Of a stretch of 11,462 bases of DNA, positions 1-7,392 are shown in pieces; position 1 is the stretch's first letter; each line of letters opens with the position of its first letter. A program made the translations under genes and the position numbers. The stretch comes from Fimbriimonadia bacterium (lineage in GTDB: Bacteria; Armatimonadota; Fimbriimonadia; Fimbriimonadales; Fimbriimonadaceae): positions 1-11,462 of the forward strand of contig JALGXY010000272.1 in NCBI GenBank assembly GCA_029824495.1, given 5' to 3'. The notes under the pieces were generated by a model, which had not been told where the DNA came from, did not search any database, and was given only the letters and a program-made list of their open reading frames with translations.

Positions 1-191
1 TGAGTCTTGTGCTTCAGCCTCCGGAACGGCTTTGAATGCAAAATTCGGTCCCGATCACGCTGAAAACAGGTTCGAACAGGATCCGGGTCCTCGGGCTCGG
101 GCCGGCCATCACTCTCAACAGAGAGCGCGGCAAAGGATGAGAGAGACGCTGCCTCCCTTTCTTCGATCATCAGCCTGACGTGGTCCGGCAT
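1..191 (-). CDS. dgt: dGTP triphosphohydrolase-like protein, N-terminal part (cut by left edge)
   Basis: Only the first 63 residues are visible; the gene runs off the left edge. The stretch is recognised by the family signature [24 protein letters not shown] (residues about 40-63), preceded by an EERE helix, an FAALS motif and a proline/glutamate-rich segment, as in the short type of dGTPase-like proteins. The family has an HD-type metal phosphohydrolase domain that splits dGTP into deoxyguanosine and triphosphate; the HD residues lie outside the window. Two in-frame ATGs exist, at 191 and 170. I chose 191 because it adds the short lead (MPDHVRL) that relatives carry before the EERE helix; neither has a strong Shine-Dalgarno sequence. 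An in-frame stop at 252-254 rules out a longer product. It is divergent from the tRNA gene. Family assignment is firm; exact substrate is inferred. Confidence 0.85.
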   Translation of the reverse strand, partial: MPDHVRLMIEEREAASLSSFAALSVESDGRPEPEDPDPVRTCFQRDRDRILHSKPFRRLKHKT

Positions 192-272
192 CGTAGTACA
201 GACGTTGGGAGATTCTCGGTCGCACCGGCCCCAATCCCATCTCAGGACCTGCTAGCCAAACAATCTGCCGAC

Positions 273-278
273 TATAAT
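273..278 (+). promoter_or_regulatory. -10 box of the tRNA-Ser promoter
   Basis: A perfect TATAAT hexamer ends 16 nt before the first base of the tRNA, which would place the transcript start around 285 and leave a leader of roughly 10 nt. No good -35 hexamer is found at 16-18 bp spacing (the best-placed bases, near 250-255, match TTGACA poorly), and there is no extended TGn. The remaining intergenic sequence between 192 and 294 shows no clear promoter for the divergent dgt-like gene. Confidence 0.7.
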
Positions 279-294
279 AGGGAGTCACTGTTGC

Positions 295-385
295 GGAGCG
301 GTGTCCGAGTGGTCGAAGGAGCACGATTGGAAATCGTGTATACGGTCATGCCGTATCGTGGGTTCGAATCCCACCCGCTCCGCCA
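295..385 (+). tRNA. tRNA-Ser (GGA anticodon), CCA encoded
   Basis: A complete class II tRNA can be folded by eye. The acceptor stem pairs 295-301 (GGAGCGG) with 375-381 (CCGCTCC), followed by discriminator G382 and encoded CCA 383-385. The anticodon stem is CACGA (322-326) with TCGTG (334-338) around the loop TTGGAAA, giving anticodon GGA at 329-331, which reads serine codons UCC and UCU. The long variable arm pairs TACGG (341-345) with CCGTA (351-355), as expected for tRNA-Ser. The T arm is GTGGG-TTCGAAT-CCCAC (358-374). It has its own strong -10 box upstream, and an open reading frame starts only 14 nt after the CCA. Confidence 0.97.
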
Positions 386-399
386 GAATCCTTCTTGAC

Positions 400-801
400 A
401 TGAGCCTCAACCATTCTCTCCCAGAGGCCGACCAACGGCTCGCCGTTCTTCAGCAGCTGCTGAAAGACATCGAAGCGGGCACACGCATCCTTCTTCCAGA
501 GTTCAGCGGCGACGAGAAGAACCGTTCAGAATTCGCCCTCCTCTCTGTCGGCATTGAACCGAACCCTTATGGAGGAACAGTCGGTGCGTTTCGCTACCAG
601 TTCGAAGGCGAAGACGACCTCCTGCATCTGATGATCTGTCGCCAGGATGAAGAACCCTTTCCTGCCGCAGATGCACAGGCCGTGGTCCTATGGCTGCTGA
701 CCCGGGTGGAGCCGGGCCTGGTCTGGATCAAACCAGGGGAGCGGTCGCATCACTTTTATCTCGGGCACGACCACCTGCTGGAACTCGATCTTCTGAGCTG
801 A
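400..801 (+). CDS. Uncharacterised 133-residue acidic protein next to tRNA-Ser
   Basis: I do not recognise this protein. It is soluble-looking and acidic, with no signal peptide or membrane segment. It has a predicted amphipathic N-terminal helix (residues about 8-25), a central part with PNPYGGTVGAFRYQF, and a C-terminal part rich in Leu, His and Asp (HHFYLGHDHLLELDLLS). Codon choice resembles its neighbours and the frame stays open to the stop, so I think it is real. The frame is also open back to 301, but that would start inside the tRNA, so the first ATG after the tRNA (400) is used; no Shine-Dalgarno sequence precedes it. No separate promoter is evident, so it may be read from the tRNA promoter. 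Its stop codon directly abuts the ftsZ stop codon on the other strand. Confidence 0.6.
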   Translation: MSLNHSLPEADQRLAVLQQLLKDIEAGTRILLPEFSGDEKNRSEFALLSVGIEPNPYGGTVGAFRYQFEGEDDLLHLMICRQDEEPFPAADAQAVVLWLLTRVEPGLVWIKPGERSHHFYLGHDHLLELDLLS

Positions 802-2019
802 TCAGTCTTCGGACTGCTGCCGGCGCCGATGCTCTCTCAGGAATGCCGGGATGTCGATGTCGTCCTGGACATCAACTTCTGTCTCCTGCTGTTCCGGCTC
901 CGCGCCATCTGGATCGGTCTGCTCTCTGGCTTTATCCCAGATCGCCTGCGGTGAAACCCTGTGACCCGTTCGGAACGGTTTGGGCTGCTCGGTCTCAACC
1001 TCTCCGCCAGCCTCATCTCGAGGATCTGTCGGAATCGGCTCGGGGAGTCGGTCCTTCCCTGCCGCCGGCATCTTGGCAGTCTCAGGGTCGAAGCCAGTCG
1101 CGAGAACCGTGATTCTTAGATCCTGCTCAAGCTCATCATCGACCACGGTGCCAAAGAAGATGTTGGCGTTCTCCTGATCACAAAGGCTGTGAATGAAGTC
1201 CATCGCCTCGGTGATCTCAGTCAGAGTCGCATCTGAGCCGCTCGTGATGTTGACCAGAAGGCCTCTCGCTCCGTTGATCGTCTGTTCAAGCAGCGGGCTG
1301 GAGGTTGCCTCTTGCGCGGCCTGCAGCGCGCGTCGGTCGCCGACGCCGAGGCCGATGCCCATCAGGGCCGGACCTGCATCCTGCATGACCGCCTTGACAT
1401 CGGCAAAGTCGACGTTGATCATCCCCGGAATCGTGATGATGTCGCTGATGCCCTGCACGCCTTGGCGGAGGATGTCATCGGCCATTCGGAAGGCGTCACT
1501 TAGGGCAGTGCGACGCTCCGCAACGTCCATCAATCGATCGTTCGGGATGCTGATCATGGTGTCTACACGGCCGACCAGATCTTCAAGACCTTCAGTGGCA
1601 AGCCGGTTGCGCCGGTTGCCTTCAAATCGGAATGGCCGGGTGACGATACCGACAGTAACAGCTCCGAGTTCTCGGGCAATCTCTGCCACGATCGGTGCCG
1701 CACCTGTGCCGGTCCCACCGCCCATACCAGCGGTGATGAAGACCATGTCTGAGCCTTCGAGAACTTTGCGGATCTCAGCCTTGCTCTCGTCAGCCGCAGC
1801 CTTGCCGACCTCTGGGTCGCCGCCGGCACCAAGACCTCGAGTCAGGTTTTGGCCCAACTGAATCTTCTTCGGTGCAGACGATCTATCCAGAACCTGGATG
1901 TCCGTGTTCATGGCGACGAATTCGACGCCCCGAATCTCTGCTTCGATCATCCGGTTGACAGCGTTGGATCCTCCACCGCCGACACCGATGACTTTAATGA
2001 TTGCCCCGTTTTGCTCCAC
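802..2019 (-). CDS. ftsZ: Cell division protein FtsZ
   Basis: Tubulin-like GTPase that polymerises into the Z ring at midcell. All landmarks are present in 405 residues: the glycine-rich loop [10 protein letters not shown] (13-22), NTD (38-40), the tubulin signature GGGTGTG (100-106), TRPFRFEG (127-134) and the catalytic T7 loop with N202, D204 and D207. A charged, proline-rich linker covers about 313-384. The conserved C-terminal peptide DIPAFLRE (389-396), which binds FtsA and other partners, is followed by an arginine-rich, charged tail of nine residues. The start is GTG at 2019, supported by an AAGGAAG Shine-Dalgarno sequence. It is the last gene of the cluster, 26 nt after ftsA, the only true gap between genes in the operon. 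Its TGA stop touches the stop of the opposing gene. Confidence 0.98.
   Translation of the reverse strand: MEQNGAIIKVIGVGGGGSNAVNRMIEAEIRGVEFVAMNTDIQVLDRSSAPKKIQLGQNLTRGLGAGGDPEVGKAAADESKAEIRKVLEGSDMVFITAGMGGGTGTGAAPIVAEIARELGAVTVGIVTRPFRFEGNRRNRLATEGLEDLVGRVDTMISIPNDRLMDVAERRTALSDAFRMADDILRQGVQGISDIITIPGMINVDFADVKAVMQDAGPALMGIGLGVGDRRALQAAQEATSSPLLEQTINGARGLLVNITSGSDATLTEITEAMDFIHSLCDQENANIFFGTVVDDELEQDLRITVLATGFDPETAKMPAAGKDRLPEPIPTDPRDEAGGEVETEQPKPFRTGHRVSPQAIWDKAREQTDPDGAEPEQQETEVDVQDDIDIPAFLREHRRRQQSED
803..816 (+). terminator. Small stem-loop at the convergent gene junction (possible weak terminator)
   Basis: CAGTC-TTCG-GACTG forms a 5-bp stem with a C(UUCG)G tetraloop on the plus-strand transcript, starting one base after the stop codon of the 400-801 gene. 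On the minus strand the same bases code for the last residues of FtsZ (Q-S-E-D). No T-run follows on either strand, so intrinsic termination is doubtful. The loop could instead protect a 3' end. Confidence 0.3.
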
Positions 2020-2023
2020 TGGT

Positions 2024-2030
2024 CTTCCTT
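2024..2030 (-). promoter_or_regulatory. Ribosome binding site of ftsZ
   Basis: AAGGAAG lies in the 26-nt ftsA-ftsZ gap, with six bases between its AGGA core and the GTG start at 2019. It decides the GTG start and gives ftsZ an independent initiation site, unlike most genes upstream that overlap the preceding stop codon. Confidence 0.75.
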
Positions 2031-2045
2031 GAATTCAGGCGGCCA

Positions 2046-3272
2046 TCAGCCGCCAAACATCGTCTTAATCGCACTGATCGGATTCTTCCAGCTCGACTGG
2101 CTCGAGGCCGGTCTAAACTCGCCGTCGTCTCTGTGCATCTCAAACTGCAGCAGCCCAACGGCAGCCGCAAATTTCGGGTTTTTGAGCTTCTTGGAATGAA
2201 GCCCTTTCAGCTTCGGTCCTTCGACTCGCACCTTACGTCCTGCCATTACGGAGCCGAATACTTCATCGGTTCCTTCGAGCAGGCTTCCACCGCCGGTCAA
2301 GACAATACCGCCGGTTAAACTGTCTTCCAATCCAGCCCGCACGATCCGTTTCCAGATCATCTGGCCAATCTCTCTGATGCGAGCCTCGATCATCTCTGCC
2401 AGGACTCTCTTTCTCATGGGTCGCATCTTGTCCGCTCCTTTCTGGAGGATCTCCACGGACTCGTCCTCTGATACTGAAGCAGCATGGGCCGCTCCACAGT
2501 CGATCTTGATTCGTTCTGCTTCGCGATACTCAGTTTCGAGGAGCTGCATCAGATCGCTGGTCACATGCGCAGAGCCGACCGGAATCGTCTCCGTGTAGAT
2601 CACGCCGCCATCATGAAACACTGTGATGTCTGTGACATCGCCGCCCAAGTCGATCACCAGCGTGCCTAGATCTCGCATTTCTGGGCTCAGCAGGCCATAG
2701 CCGCTGCCGATGCCGGTCGGACAGATCCGAATATCGGGCATCCCTGCGGTTGCTGAGAGCTCTTCGATCCTTTTGACTTCGCGACTGTCCGCAGCCGCAA
2801 AGTAAGATTCGACTTCGAGCCTAGATGCTGCTGTGCCGAGCGGGTCTTTCACACCGCTGCTTCCATCAACCTGAAACGCACCCAGCAGATGGAGAATTGC
2901 CTCCTTGCCAGCCGGCATGATCATCTTTTCAGAGTGGTTTTTAGCCTGGAGAATATCTTCATGGGCGATCGGTCGCATGCGGGGAGTGATAGTCGCAATG
3001 CCCCTTGATCTTAGGCCCTCGACATGAGTTCCGCTGATGCTGACGGTCATCTCGTCAGGAGTTGAACCAGCCTCATTGACAGCGTCCTGAATTGCTGCGC
3101 CAGCAGCCGCAGCCGCTGCATCCATGTCTTGGATCTCGCCCCGGCGCAGAGCGATGCACGAAACAGCGCCAGCCCCCAAAATTGAGAGCTCGCCCAAATG
3201 ATCAACCTCGCCGATCAGGCAGACAGCTTTTGTAGAACCGAGATCCAGTGCGCAGATCAGAGAGTCTTCCAT
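2046..3272 (-). CDS. ftsA: Cell division protein FtsA
   Basis: Actin-like ATPase that tethers FtsZ filaments to the inner face of the membrane and recruits later divisome proteins. The 408 residues show the phosphate-1 loop DLGSTK (10-15), the FtsA-specific 1C subdomain (about 84-165), the phosphate-2 loop DLGGDVTD (208-215), the adenosine motif GGIVLTGGGSLLEG (321-334), and a C-terminal amphipathic helix (SSWKNPISAIKTMF, 393-406) that serves as membrane anchor. The phosphate-2 loop is unusual: relatives normally read DxGGGTTD, whereas a Gly is Asp and a Thr is Val here. ATG 3272 overlaps the stop of sbp as TGATG, which suggests translational coupling. An alanine run at 51-57 is a minor oddity. 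Identification is secure from motifs and the adjacent ftsZ. Confidence 0.97.
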   Translation of the reverse strand: MEDSLICALDLGSTKAVCLIGEVDHLGELSILGAGAVSCIALRRGEIQDMDAAAAAAGAAIQDAVNEAGSTPDEMTVSISGTHVEGLRSRGIATITPRMRPIAHEDILQAKNHSEKMIMPAGKEAILHLLGAFQVDGSSGVKDPLGTAASRLEVESYFAAADSREVKRIEELSATAGMPDIRICPTGIGSGYGLLSPEMRDLGTLVIDLGGDVTDITVFHDGGVIYTETIPVGSAHVTSDLMQLLETEYREAERIKIDCGAAHAASVSEDESVEILQKGADKMRPMRKRVLAEMIEARIREIGQMIWKRIVRAGLEDSLTGGIVLTGGGSLLEGTDEVFGSVMAGRKVRVEGPKLKGLHSKKLKNPKFAAAVGLLQFEMHRDDGEFRPASSQSSWKNPISAIKTMFGG

Positions 3273-3670
3273 CAGTTATTGCTCAGCTCCTTGCTTTCGA
3301 GTTCTGTCTCCGAGCGGGTTCTTCCTCTCGATTCTCGGTAACGACTCAACAGCAGTCTTCTCACTTGACCCATATTCTGAATCAGACGCCATACAAAAAC
3401 AACAGCTGCGGCCACGAAAAGATTGAGATTGATGAGCGTACCGAATGCGCCTAGGCCAATCGCCAGGGTCAGGTTGATCAGAACGCCAGAAACGAAGACT
3501 TCTGGATAGAACCTCTTGTCGAGCAGAGCCCGGGTTCCGCCAACGACACTATCGAGTCCTGCGAGAGCAGCAATCCCGGCGTACGGCGCCCATGCCACAG
3601 GAAAATCTGGCCGAAATGTGATGCCGATGAGAAACCCTACAATCAGAAGGGCGATCGGGATCAGAATCAC
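3272..3670 (-). CDS. sbp: Small basic protein Sbp (DUF1290), membrane protein
   Basis: A 132-residue membrane protein of the DUF1290 / Sbp family, encoded next to ftsA in Bacillus and many other bacteria; its exact role is not known. It resembles Bacillus Sbp along its length: hydrophobic N-terminal helix (2-19), ALAGLDSVVGGTRA (35-48), the EVFVSG segment (57-62) followed by two hydrophobic helices (about 62-80 and 82-96), then RLIQN and a basic RRLLLSRYR stretch. Compared with the roughly 120-residue relative it has a longer charged C-terminal tail (about 110-132). The start is GTG at 3670, overlapping the stop of the DUF881 gene as GTGA; its own stop overlaps the ftsA start. The placement implies an envelope role tied to division. 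Confidence 0.9.
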   Translation of the reverse strand: MILIPIALLIVGFLIGITFRPDFPVAWAPYAGIAALAGLDSVVGGTRALLDKRFYPEVFVSGVLINLTLAIGLGAFGTLINLNLFVAAAVVFVWRLIQNMGQVRRLLLSRYRESRGRTRSETELESKELSNN

Positions 3671-4428
3671 TCTTCATCCTCTTGCGGCACTGTCGCTATG
3701 ATCGAGGAAGTCGGTCCGGAATAGGGGGAGAGGCGGTGCTTCTCAACGATCTCTAGCTCGACCATCTGAGAATCGGTCTCCTGAATCTCGGCCAGGACGC
3801 CGCCAGGCAGCACCATCGCCCCGTACAAGGTCTGAGGTTCGCCGATTGCACGGATGTAGATTGGCGATGCAAAACGGCGAGAATCGACGTGCACGACGCT
3901 GCCCACACATCGGACATAGGTGCGGGGGCCAACCCTGCCGCCATTGATGCTGATCGCTTCTGCTCCAGCGTTCCAAAGCTCGTTTACAACCCGAATGACA
4001 TCCTGGTCATGGATGATGGCGTTGTCGATCACAAAACCGGGATCGACAGGCTCCACCGAGTCACGCAACGTCACAGTTATTCCGGGACCCTCTGCCTCAG
4101 TGAGGCCAGCAAACTGAAGAGCCTCCTGAAGACGTTCGTTTAGCTGGAGGCTGATCTCATCGCCCTTGGATGCGGCATCGGCCATTTCGCTGTTGCTCTT
4201 ACGCAGCTTTTCGATCTCATCGAGCGCCTGCTCATACTTTGAGGCGATATCGATCGTAGGGTCATTGAGCATAGTGACCGTCTCACCGCCCAGACTGCGA
4301 AGACGAGTATCCGCCTTTTCATTTACACCGACAGCCGCCGCAACCAGGAATCCAGCAATCAGGGCGCCGATGCTGATCACAGCAACCGCAGCTCCCCCTG
4401 ATTTCTGCTGAACAAAAGGATTCTTCAT
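3667..4428 (-). CDS. DUF881 family membrane-anchored protein (YlxW/YlxX-like)
   Basis: A 253-residue protein with one N-terminal membrane helix (about 13-34), a predicted coiled coil (about 62-106) and a C-terminal DUF881 domain outside the membrane. DUF881 hallmarks are GPGITVTLRDS (114-124), IIHDQDVIRVVNELW (138-152) followed by NAGAEAISINGGRV (153-166), then RCVGSVVHVD and the YIRAIGEP segment (191-198). In Bacillus two such genes (ylxW, ylxX) sit between divIB and sbp; only one is present here. The function is unknown. The single helix with coiled coil and its place between ftsQ and ftsA suggest an accessory envelope or divisome protein. The ATG at 4428 overlaps the ftsQ stop (ATGA), and the end overlaps the sbp start (GTGA). 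The C-terminus is acidic (QEDEE). Confidence 0.9.
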   Translation of the reverse strand: MKNPFVQQKSGGAAVAVISIGALIAGFLVAAAVGVNEKADTRLRSLGGETVTMLNDPTIDIASKYEQALDEIEKLRKSNSEMADAASKGDEISLQLNERLQEALQFAGLTEAEGPGITVTLRDSVEPVDPGFVIDNAIIHDQDVIRVVNELWNAGAEAISINGGRVGPRTYVRCVGSVVHVDSRRFASPIYIRAIGEPQTLYGAMVLPGGVLAEIQETDSQMVELEIVEKHRLSPYSGPTSSIIATVPQEDEE

Positions 4429-5165
4429 TTCTTAGGCGTTCCTGCTATGGGCTGTCCCAGCCCGACGATCGTCAAGTCTTCGTATCTCTCTGACAAATCA
4501 GGCTGCCTTGCCAACAGAATGGCGAGCTGCTCGACTTTATCATCCAGGTCATACGAGGAGCAGAGGTTTACGAATAGACCGTCCCTAGATTCTAGCGAGA
4601 AATGGCCCGTCCTGGCTACGCTAACGGTCCAACGGTTGCCAGGAAATCTACGCTTAACCTCTTTACAGAGCCTTACCAGCTGCTTCTTCTCCCAAATCGA
4701 CACGACAGAAGCCGAGGGCTCACTCCATTCCCTTGGCATCGCAACCTGAGGAATATTCTCAAAACTGCGTCCAAACTCGTACACTTCTCCGTTCTCAGCG
4801 AGTGCTGATTCCGGGCTGCCCGCAACGCTGGCCACAGGCTTCTGACGGTCGAGGACAAGCGTTCCCCGGCCAAAGATATTCAGGCTGATCTTCGCGTCCT
4901 TGATCGCTCCTGTATTCTCGCTGCGAGCGACCAACAGGTTCTTGTCGACAAGCAGAGCTGGCTGGCCCTCTAGACTTCTTAGAATCGCCTCGATCTCAGG
5001 TGTCTCAGTCACTCCTGCACCCACAACCCTCAGCTTCACTGGCGATGTGATCGGGCTGTAGATCAGACCAGCGGCTGTATTCCCAATTGCCGCCAACCAG
5101 AGAACAAAGGCTGTCGGAAATCTAAAGCTGGATCGACGTCTACGCCTGCGGCGTTTCTTGGGCAT
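4425..5165 (-). CDS. ftsQ: Cell division protein FtsQ/DivIB-like
   Basis: A bitopic membrane protein that links early cytoplasmic divisome proteins to the septal peptidoglycan synthase. Its 246 residues show a very basic cytoplasmic N-terminus with seven consecutive arginines (5-11), one membrane helix (about 17-36), a POTRA domain (about 43-110, beginning VKLRVVGAG and ending in DRQKPVASV, the counterpart of the usual ER-x-PVA motif), and a beta domain to about 236. Sequence similarity in this family is low, so the call rests on architecture, size and position between ddl and the ftsA block. The start ATG at 5165 lies 26 nt inside the end of murC-ddl; the stop overlaps the next start as ATGA. 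Confidence 0.88.
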   Translation of the reverse strand: MPKKRRRRRRRSSFRFPTAFVLWLAAIGNTAAGLIYSPITSPVKLRVVGAGVTETPEIEAILRSLEGQPALLVDKNLLVARSENTGAIKDAKISLNIFGRGTLVLDRQKPVASVAGSPESALAENGEVYEFGRSFENIPQVAMPREWSEPSASVVSIWEKKQLVRLCKEVKRRFPGNRWTVSVARTGHFSLESRDGLFVNLCSSYDLDDKVEQLAILLARQPDLSERYEDLTIVGLGQPIAGTPKK

Positions 5166-7392
5166 CCTTCACCATCCATGATGTCAGTTCGTCGAAGCTC
5201 ATTCCCGATGCTGCAGCACTGTGCGGCACAAGACTCGTCTCGGTCATCCCTGGCACAGTATTGACTTCAAGCACCACAGGACCATCATCCGTGATGATCA
5301 TGTCTGTGCGGGTCACACCACGGCAGCCCATCAGACTGTGCACTTTTACGGCCAGCGCCTGAACAGCGCTTAGAGTCTCATCTGGAAGGCGGGCTGGGCA
5401 GATCTCCTCTGCTCCACCAGGCAGATACTTGCTTGCAAAATCGTATTCGCCCGAGGCCGGAACGATCTCGACCGGCAGCAGCGCCTTATCGCCGATCACC
5501 GGAACGCTGATCTCCATGCCCTCAATCCTCTCTTCGATCAGCGCTTCAGAGTCATAGCGGAGGGCGGTTTCAATCGCTTGAGGCAGCTCAGAGTAATCAT
5601 CGACGAAGGTCAGCCCGGCGGTCGATCCCTGCGCGTTCGGCTTAACAACAAGCCGTCCAGCGAGTTCCCCACGGATATCTTCCGACGAGCGAACCACGAG
5701 CCCTTGCGGCGTGCGGATGCCGGCGGCTTTCAGCCTCTGCTTGGTGAACTCTTTGTCCATGCACATCGCGCTCGACATAACACCCGAACCGGAAAATGGG
5801 ATGCCCAGCAGAGTCAATGCGCCCTGGATCGCGCCATCTTCTCCTGCTGTGCCGTGGAGCTGAATGACGGCGAGATCAGGCCGATTCTTGCCGACAAATC
5901 CTGAGAGGCTGCCGGACTTCAAAAGCTCTTCGGTTGGATCGACCGTGTAAGCATCGTAGCCTTGTCTCCTCAGCGATTCGGCAACGGCCTTTCCTGAATG
6001 AAGCGAAACCTCTCGTTCTGCGCTGACTCCACCGCATAGTACAGCGATCTTGGCGCTCTGGGGTCTATCAAGCTCGGCGATCAGCAGTGGAGGAAGTTCG
6101 GCAATATTCCCGGCCCCCATGGAGATCAGAACATCTCCCTCTTCAGCCAGCTCTGCCGCCTTGCGGGCCAGCTCATGGCGCGAAGGAACATAGAGGCTCG
6201 GCACGGTCAGCTTCTCCACGATCCGAAGCGAGCTGATGCCTGGCATCGGCGCTTCTCGTGCCGGATAGATGTCCGTCATCAATACAAGATCTGCGTCGGA
6301 GAGAGCATCCGCGAATTCATCGATCAGTCCGGCAGTACGTGAATAGAGATGCGGCTGGTAGATCACAACCAAGCGCTTTTCTGGATATCGTTCGCGCATC
6401 GCCTGCAGGCTGGCGCGGATCTCTGTCGGGTGGTGAGCGTAGTCATCCACCACAACCTGCGGCTCTTCTCTCAGTACCTGAAGGCGGCGTTCAGCACCAC
6501 GAAAGGCAGCGATGCCCTTTGCCGCATCCTCCAGCTTTGCACCAGTTCTCAGGCAAGCTTCAAGCGCGATTGCAGCGTTGCGGACGCTGTGATCACCTGG
6601 CATCGCAAGAGGAATCTTCCCTCGGGAAATCCACTGCTCGGGGCCGACAATCTTGATCGGAACGTCCAGGTCTGTGATCGCCTGCTCAGCACCGTAATCG
6701 TGGGTTGTGATCACCGCACCGCCCTCTGGAACCTTGCCGAGGAATCGTTTCATCGATGCGAGAAGATTCTCCCAAGAGCCGTGATAGTCGATGTGATCGA
6801 GCTCAAGGTTGGTCAAGACCGCAATGTGCGGATCGATGTCGCGGTAGCTCTCGTACGCCTCGCACGACTCGACAACCGCCCACTCGGAATCTCCTTCAAC
6901 GACAGACCCGCCGAATTCGGGCACTTCAGCACCGATGATGATGGTCGGTCTCTGGCCTGCTGCAAGCAGCCCTGCCGCGATCAGCCCAGTCGTTGTGGTT
7001 TTGCCATGCGTGCCGGTGACCGCGATCACCTTTTTGCCGCGCAGCAGCCACCCTAACACTTGAGAACGCCGGAAAATGGAACAGCCCAGTTCTGCAGCTC
7101 GTTCTGCTTCAGGGCTGGTCTTCAGATCAATCGCATCTGAAAAGACAACGGCATCACCCTCACGGATGTTTTCACCGGAATGCCCGATCCGGACGGGAAT
7201 CCCCATCGAAGCCAATTCACGAACAATGGGAGAATCGTATGCATCGGTGCCCAGCACCTGGCGGCCACGTGACTGCAGAAGCCTGGCCAGGCCGCTCATG
7301 CCAGCGCCGCCGATGCCGACGAGGAAGAATCCCTTGGCCTCGTCGAGGGCATCGGTTGAATCGAAGCGGACAATCTCCTCTGCGGTTCTCAT
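5140..7392 (-). CDS. murC-ddl: Fused UDP-MurNAc-L-alanine ligase / D-alanine-D-alanine ligase (MurC-Ddl)
   Basis: Bifunctional cytoplasmic enzyme of 750 residues. The MurC half (about 1-445) adds L-alanine to UDP-MurNAc. It shows the Rossmann loop GIGGAGMSG (26-34), the ATP loop GTHGKTTTT (127-135), LDHIDYHGS (198-206), DDYAHHPTE (316-324) and QPHLYSRT (346-353). The Ddl half (about 447-741), an ATP-grasp enzyme, joins two D-alanines: GGVSAEREVSLHSG (454-467, with the expected Glu459), HGTAGEDG (513-520), KPNAQGSTAGL (584-594) and NTVPGMTETSLVP (711-723). The halves join with almost no linker and both look complete. Start at 7392 because this ATG overlaps the murG stop as ATGA; an upstream start at 7449 would add 19 unrelated residues. 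murB, often between the two genes, is absent. A similar fusion is known from Chlamydia. Confidence 0.96.
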   Translation of the reverse strand: MRTAEEIVRFDSTDALDEAKGFFLVGIGGAGMSGLARLLQSRGRQVLGTDAYDSPIVRELASMGIPVRIGHSGENIREGDAVVFSDAIDLKTSPEAERAAELGCSIFRRSQVLGWLLRGKKVIAVTGTHGKTTTTGLIAAGLLAAGQRPTIIIGAEVPEFGGSVVEGDSEWAVVESCEAYESYRDIDPHIAVLTNLELDHIDYHGSWENLLASMKRFLGKVPEGGAVITTHDYGAEQAITDLDVPIKIVGPEQWISRGKIPLAMPGDHSVRNAAIALEACLRTGAKLEDAAKGIAAFRGAERRLQVLREEPQVVVDDYAHHPTEIRASLQAMRERYPEKRLVVIYQPHLYSRTAGLIDEFADALSDADLVLMTDIYPAREAPMPGISSLRIVEKLTVPSLYVPSRHELARKAAELAEEGDVLISMGAGNIAELPPLLIAELDRPQSAKIAVLCGGVSAEREVSLHSGKAVAESLRRQGYDAYTVDPTEELLKSGSLSGFVGKNRPDLAVIQLHGTAGEDGAIQGALTLLGIPFSGSGVMSSAMCMDKEFTKQRLKAAGIRTPQGLVVRSSEDIRGELAGRLVVKPNAQGSTAGLTFVDDYSELPQAIETALRYDSEALIEERIEGMEISVPVIGDKALLPVEIVPASGEYDFASKYLPGGAEEICPARLPDETLSAVQALAVKVHSLMGCRGVTRTDMIITDDGPVVLEVNTVPGMTETSLVPHSAAASGMSFDELTSWMVKDAQETPQA

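Noticed and set aside
2..178. Plus-strand frame open from the left edge, possibly the tail of a gene
   Set aside because: The opposite strand in this stretch encodes an unmistakable dGTPase-like N-terminus, so this is its antisense shadow.
115..324. Minus-strand 69-residue open frame
   Set aside because: It overlaps the dgt-like gene in another frame and runs into the tRNA; no coding signal.
180..398. Plus-strand 72-residue open frame
   Set aside because: It crosses the promoter and the tRNA gene, has no known similarity, and is a by-product of those elements.
301..399. Upstream extension of the 400-801 gene to a GTG at 301
   Set aside because: The extension is the tRNA-Ser sequence read as codons. 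The first ATG after the tRNA is at 400.
1193..1861. Plus-strand 222-residue open frame opposite ftsZ
   Set aside because: Low-complexity Ser/Arg/Pro-rich translation fully antisense to conserved ftsZ; a product of its codon bias.
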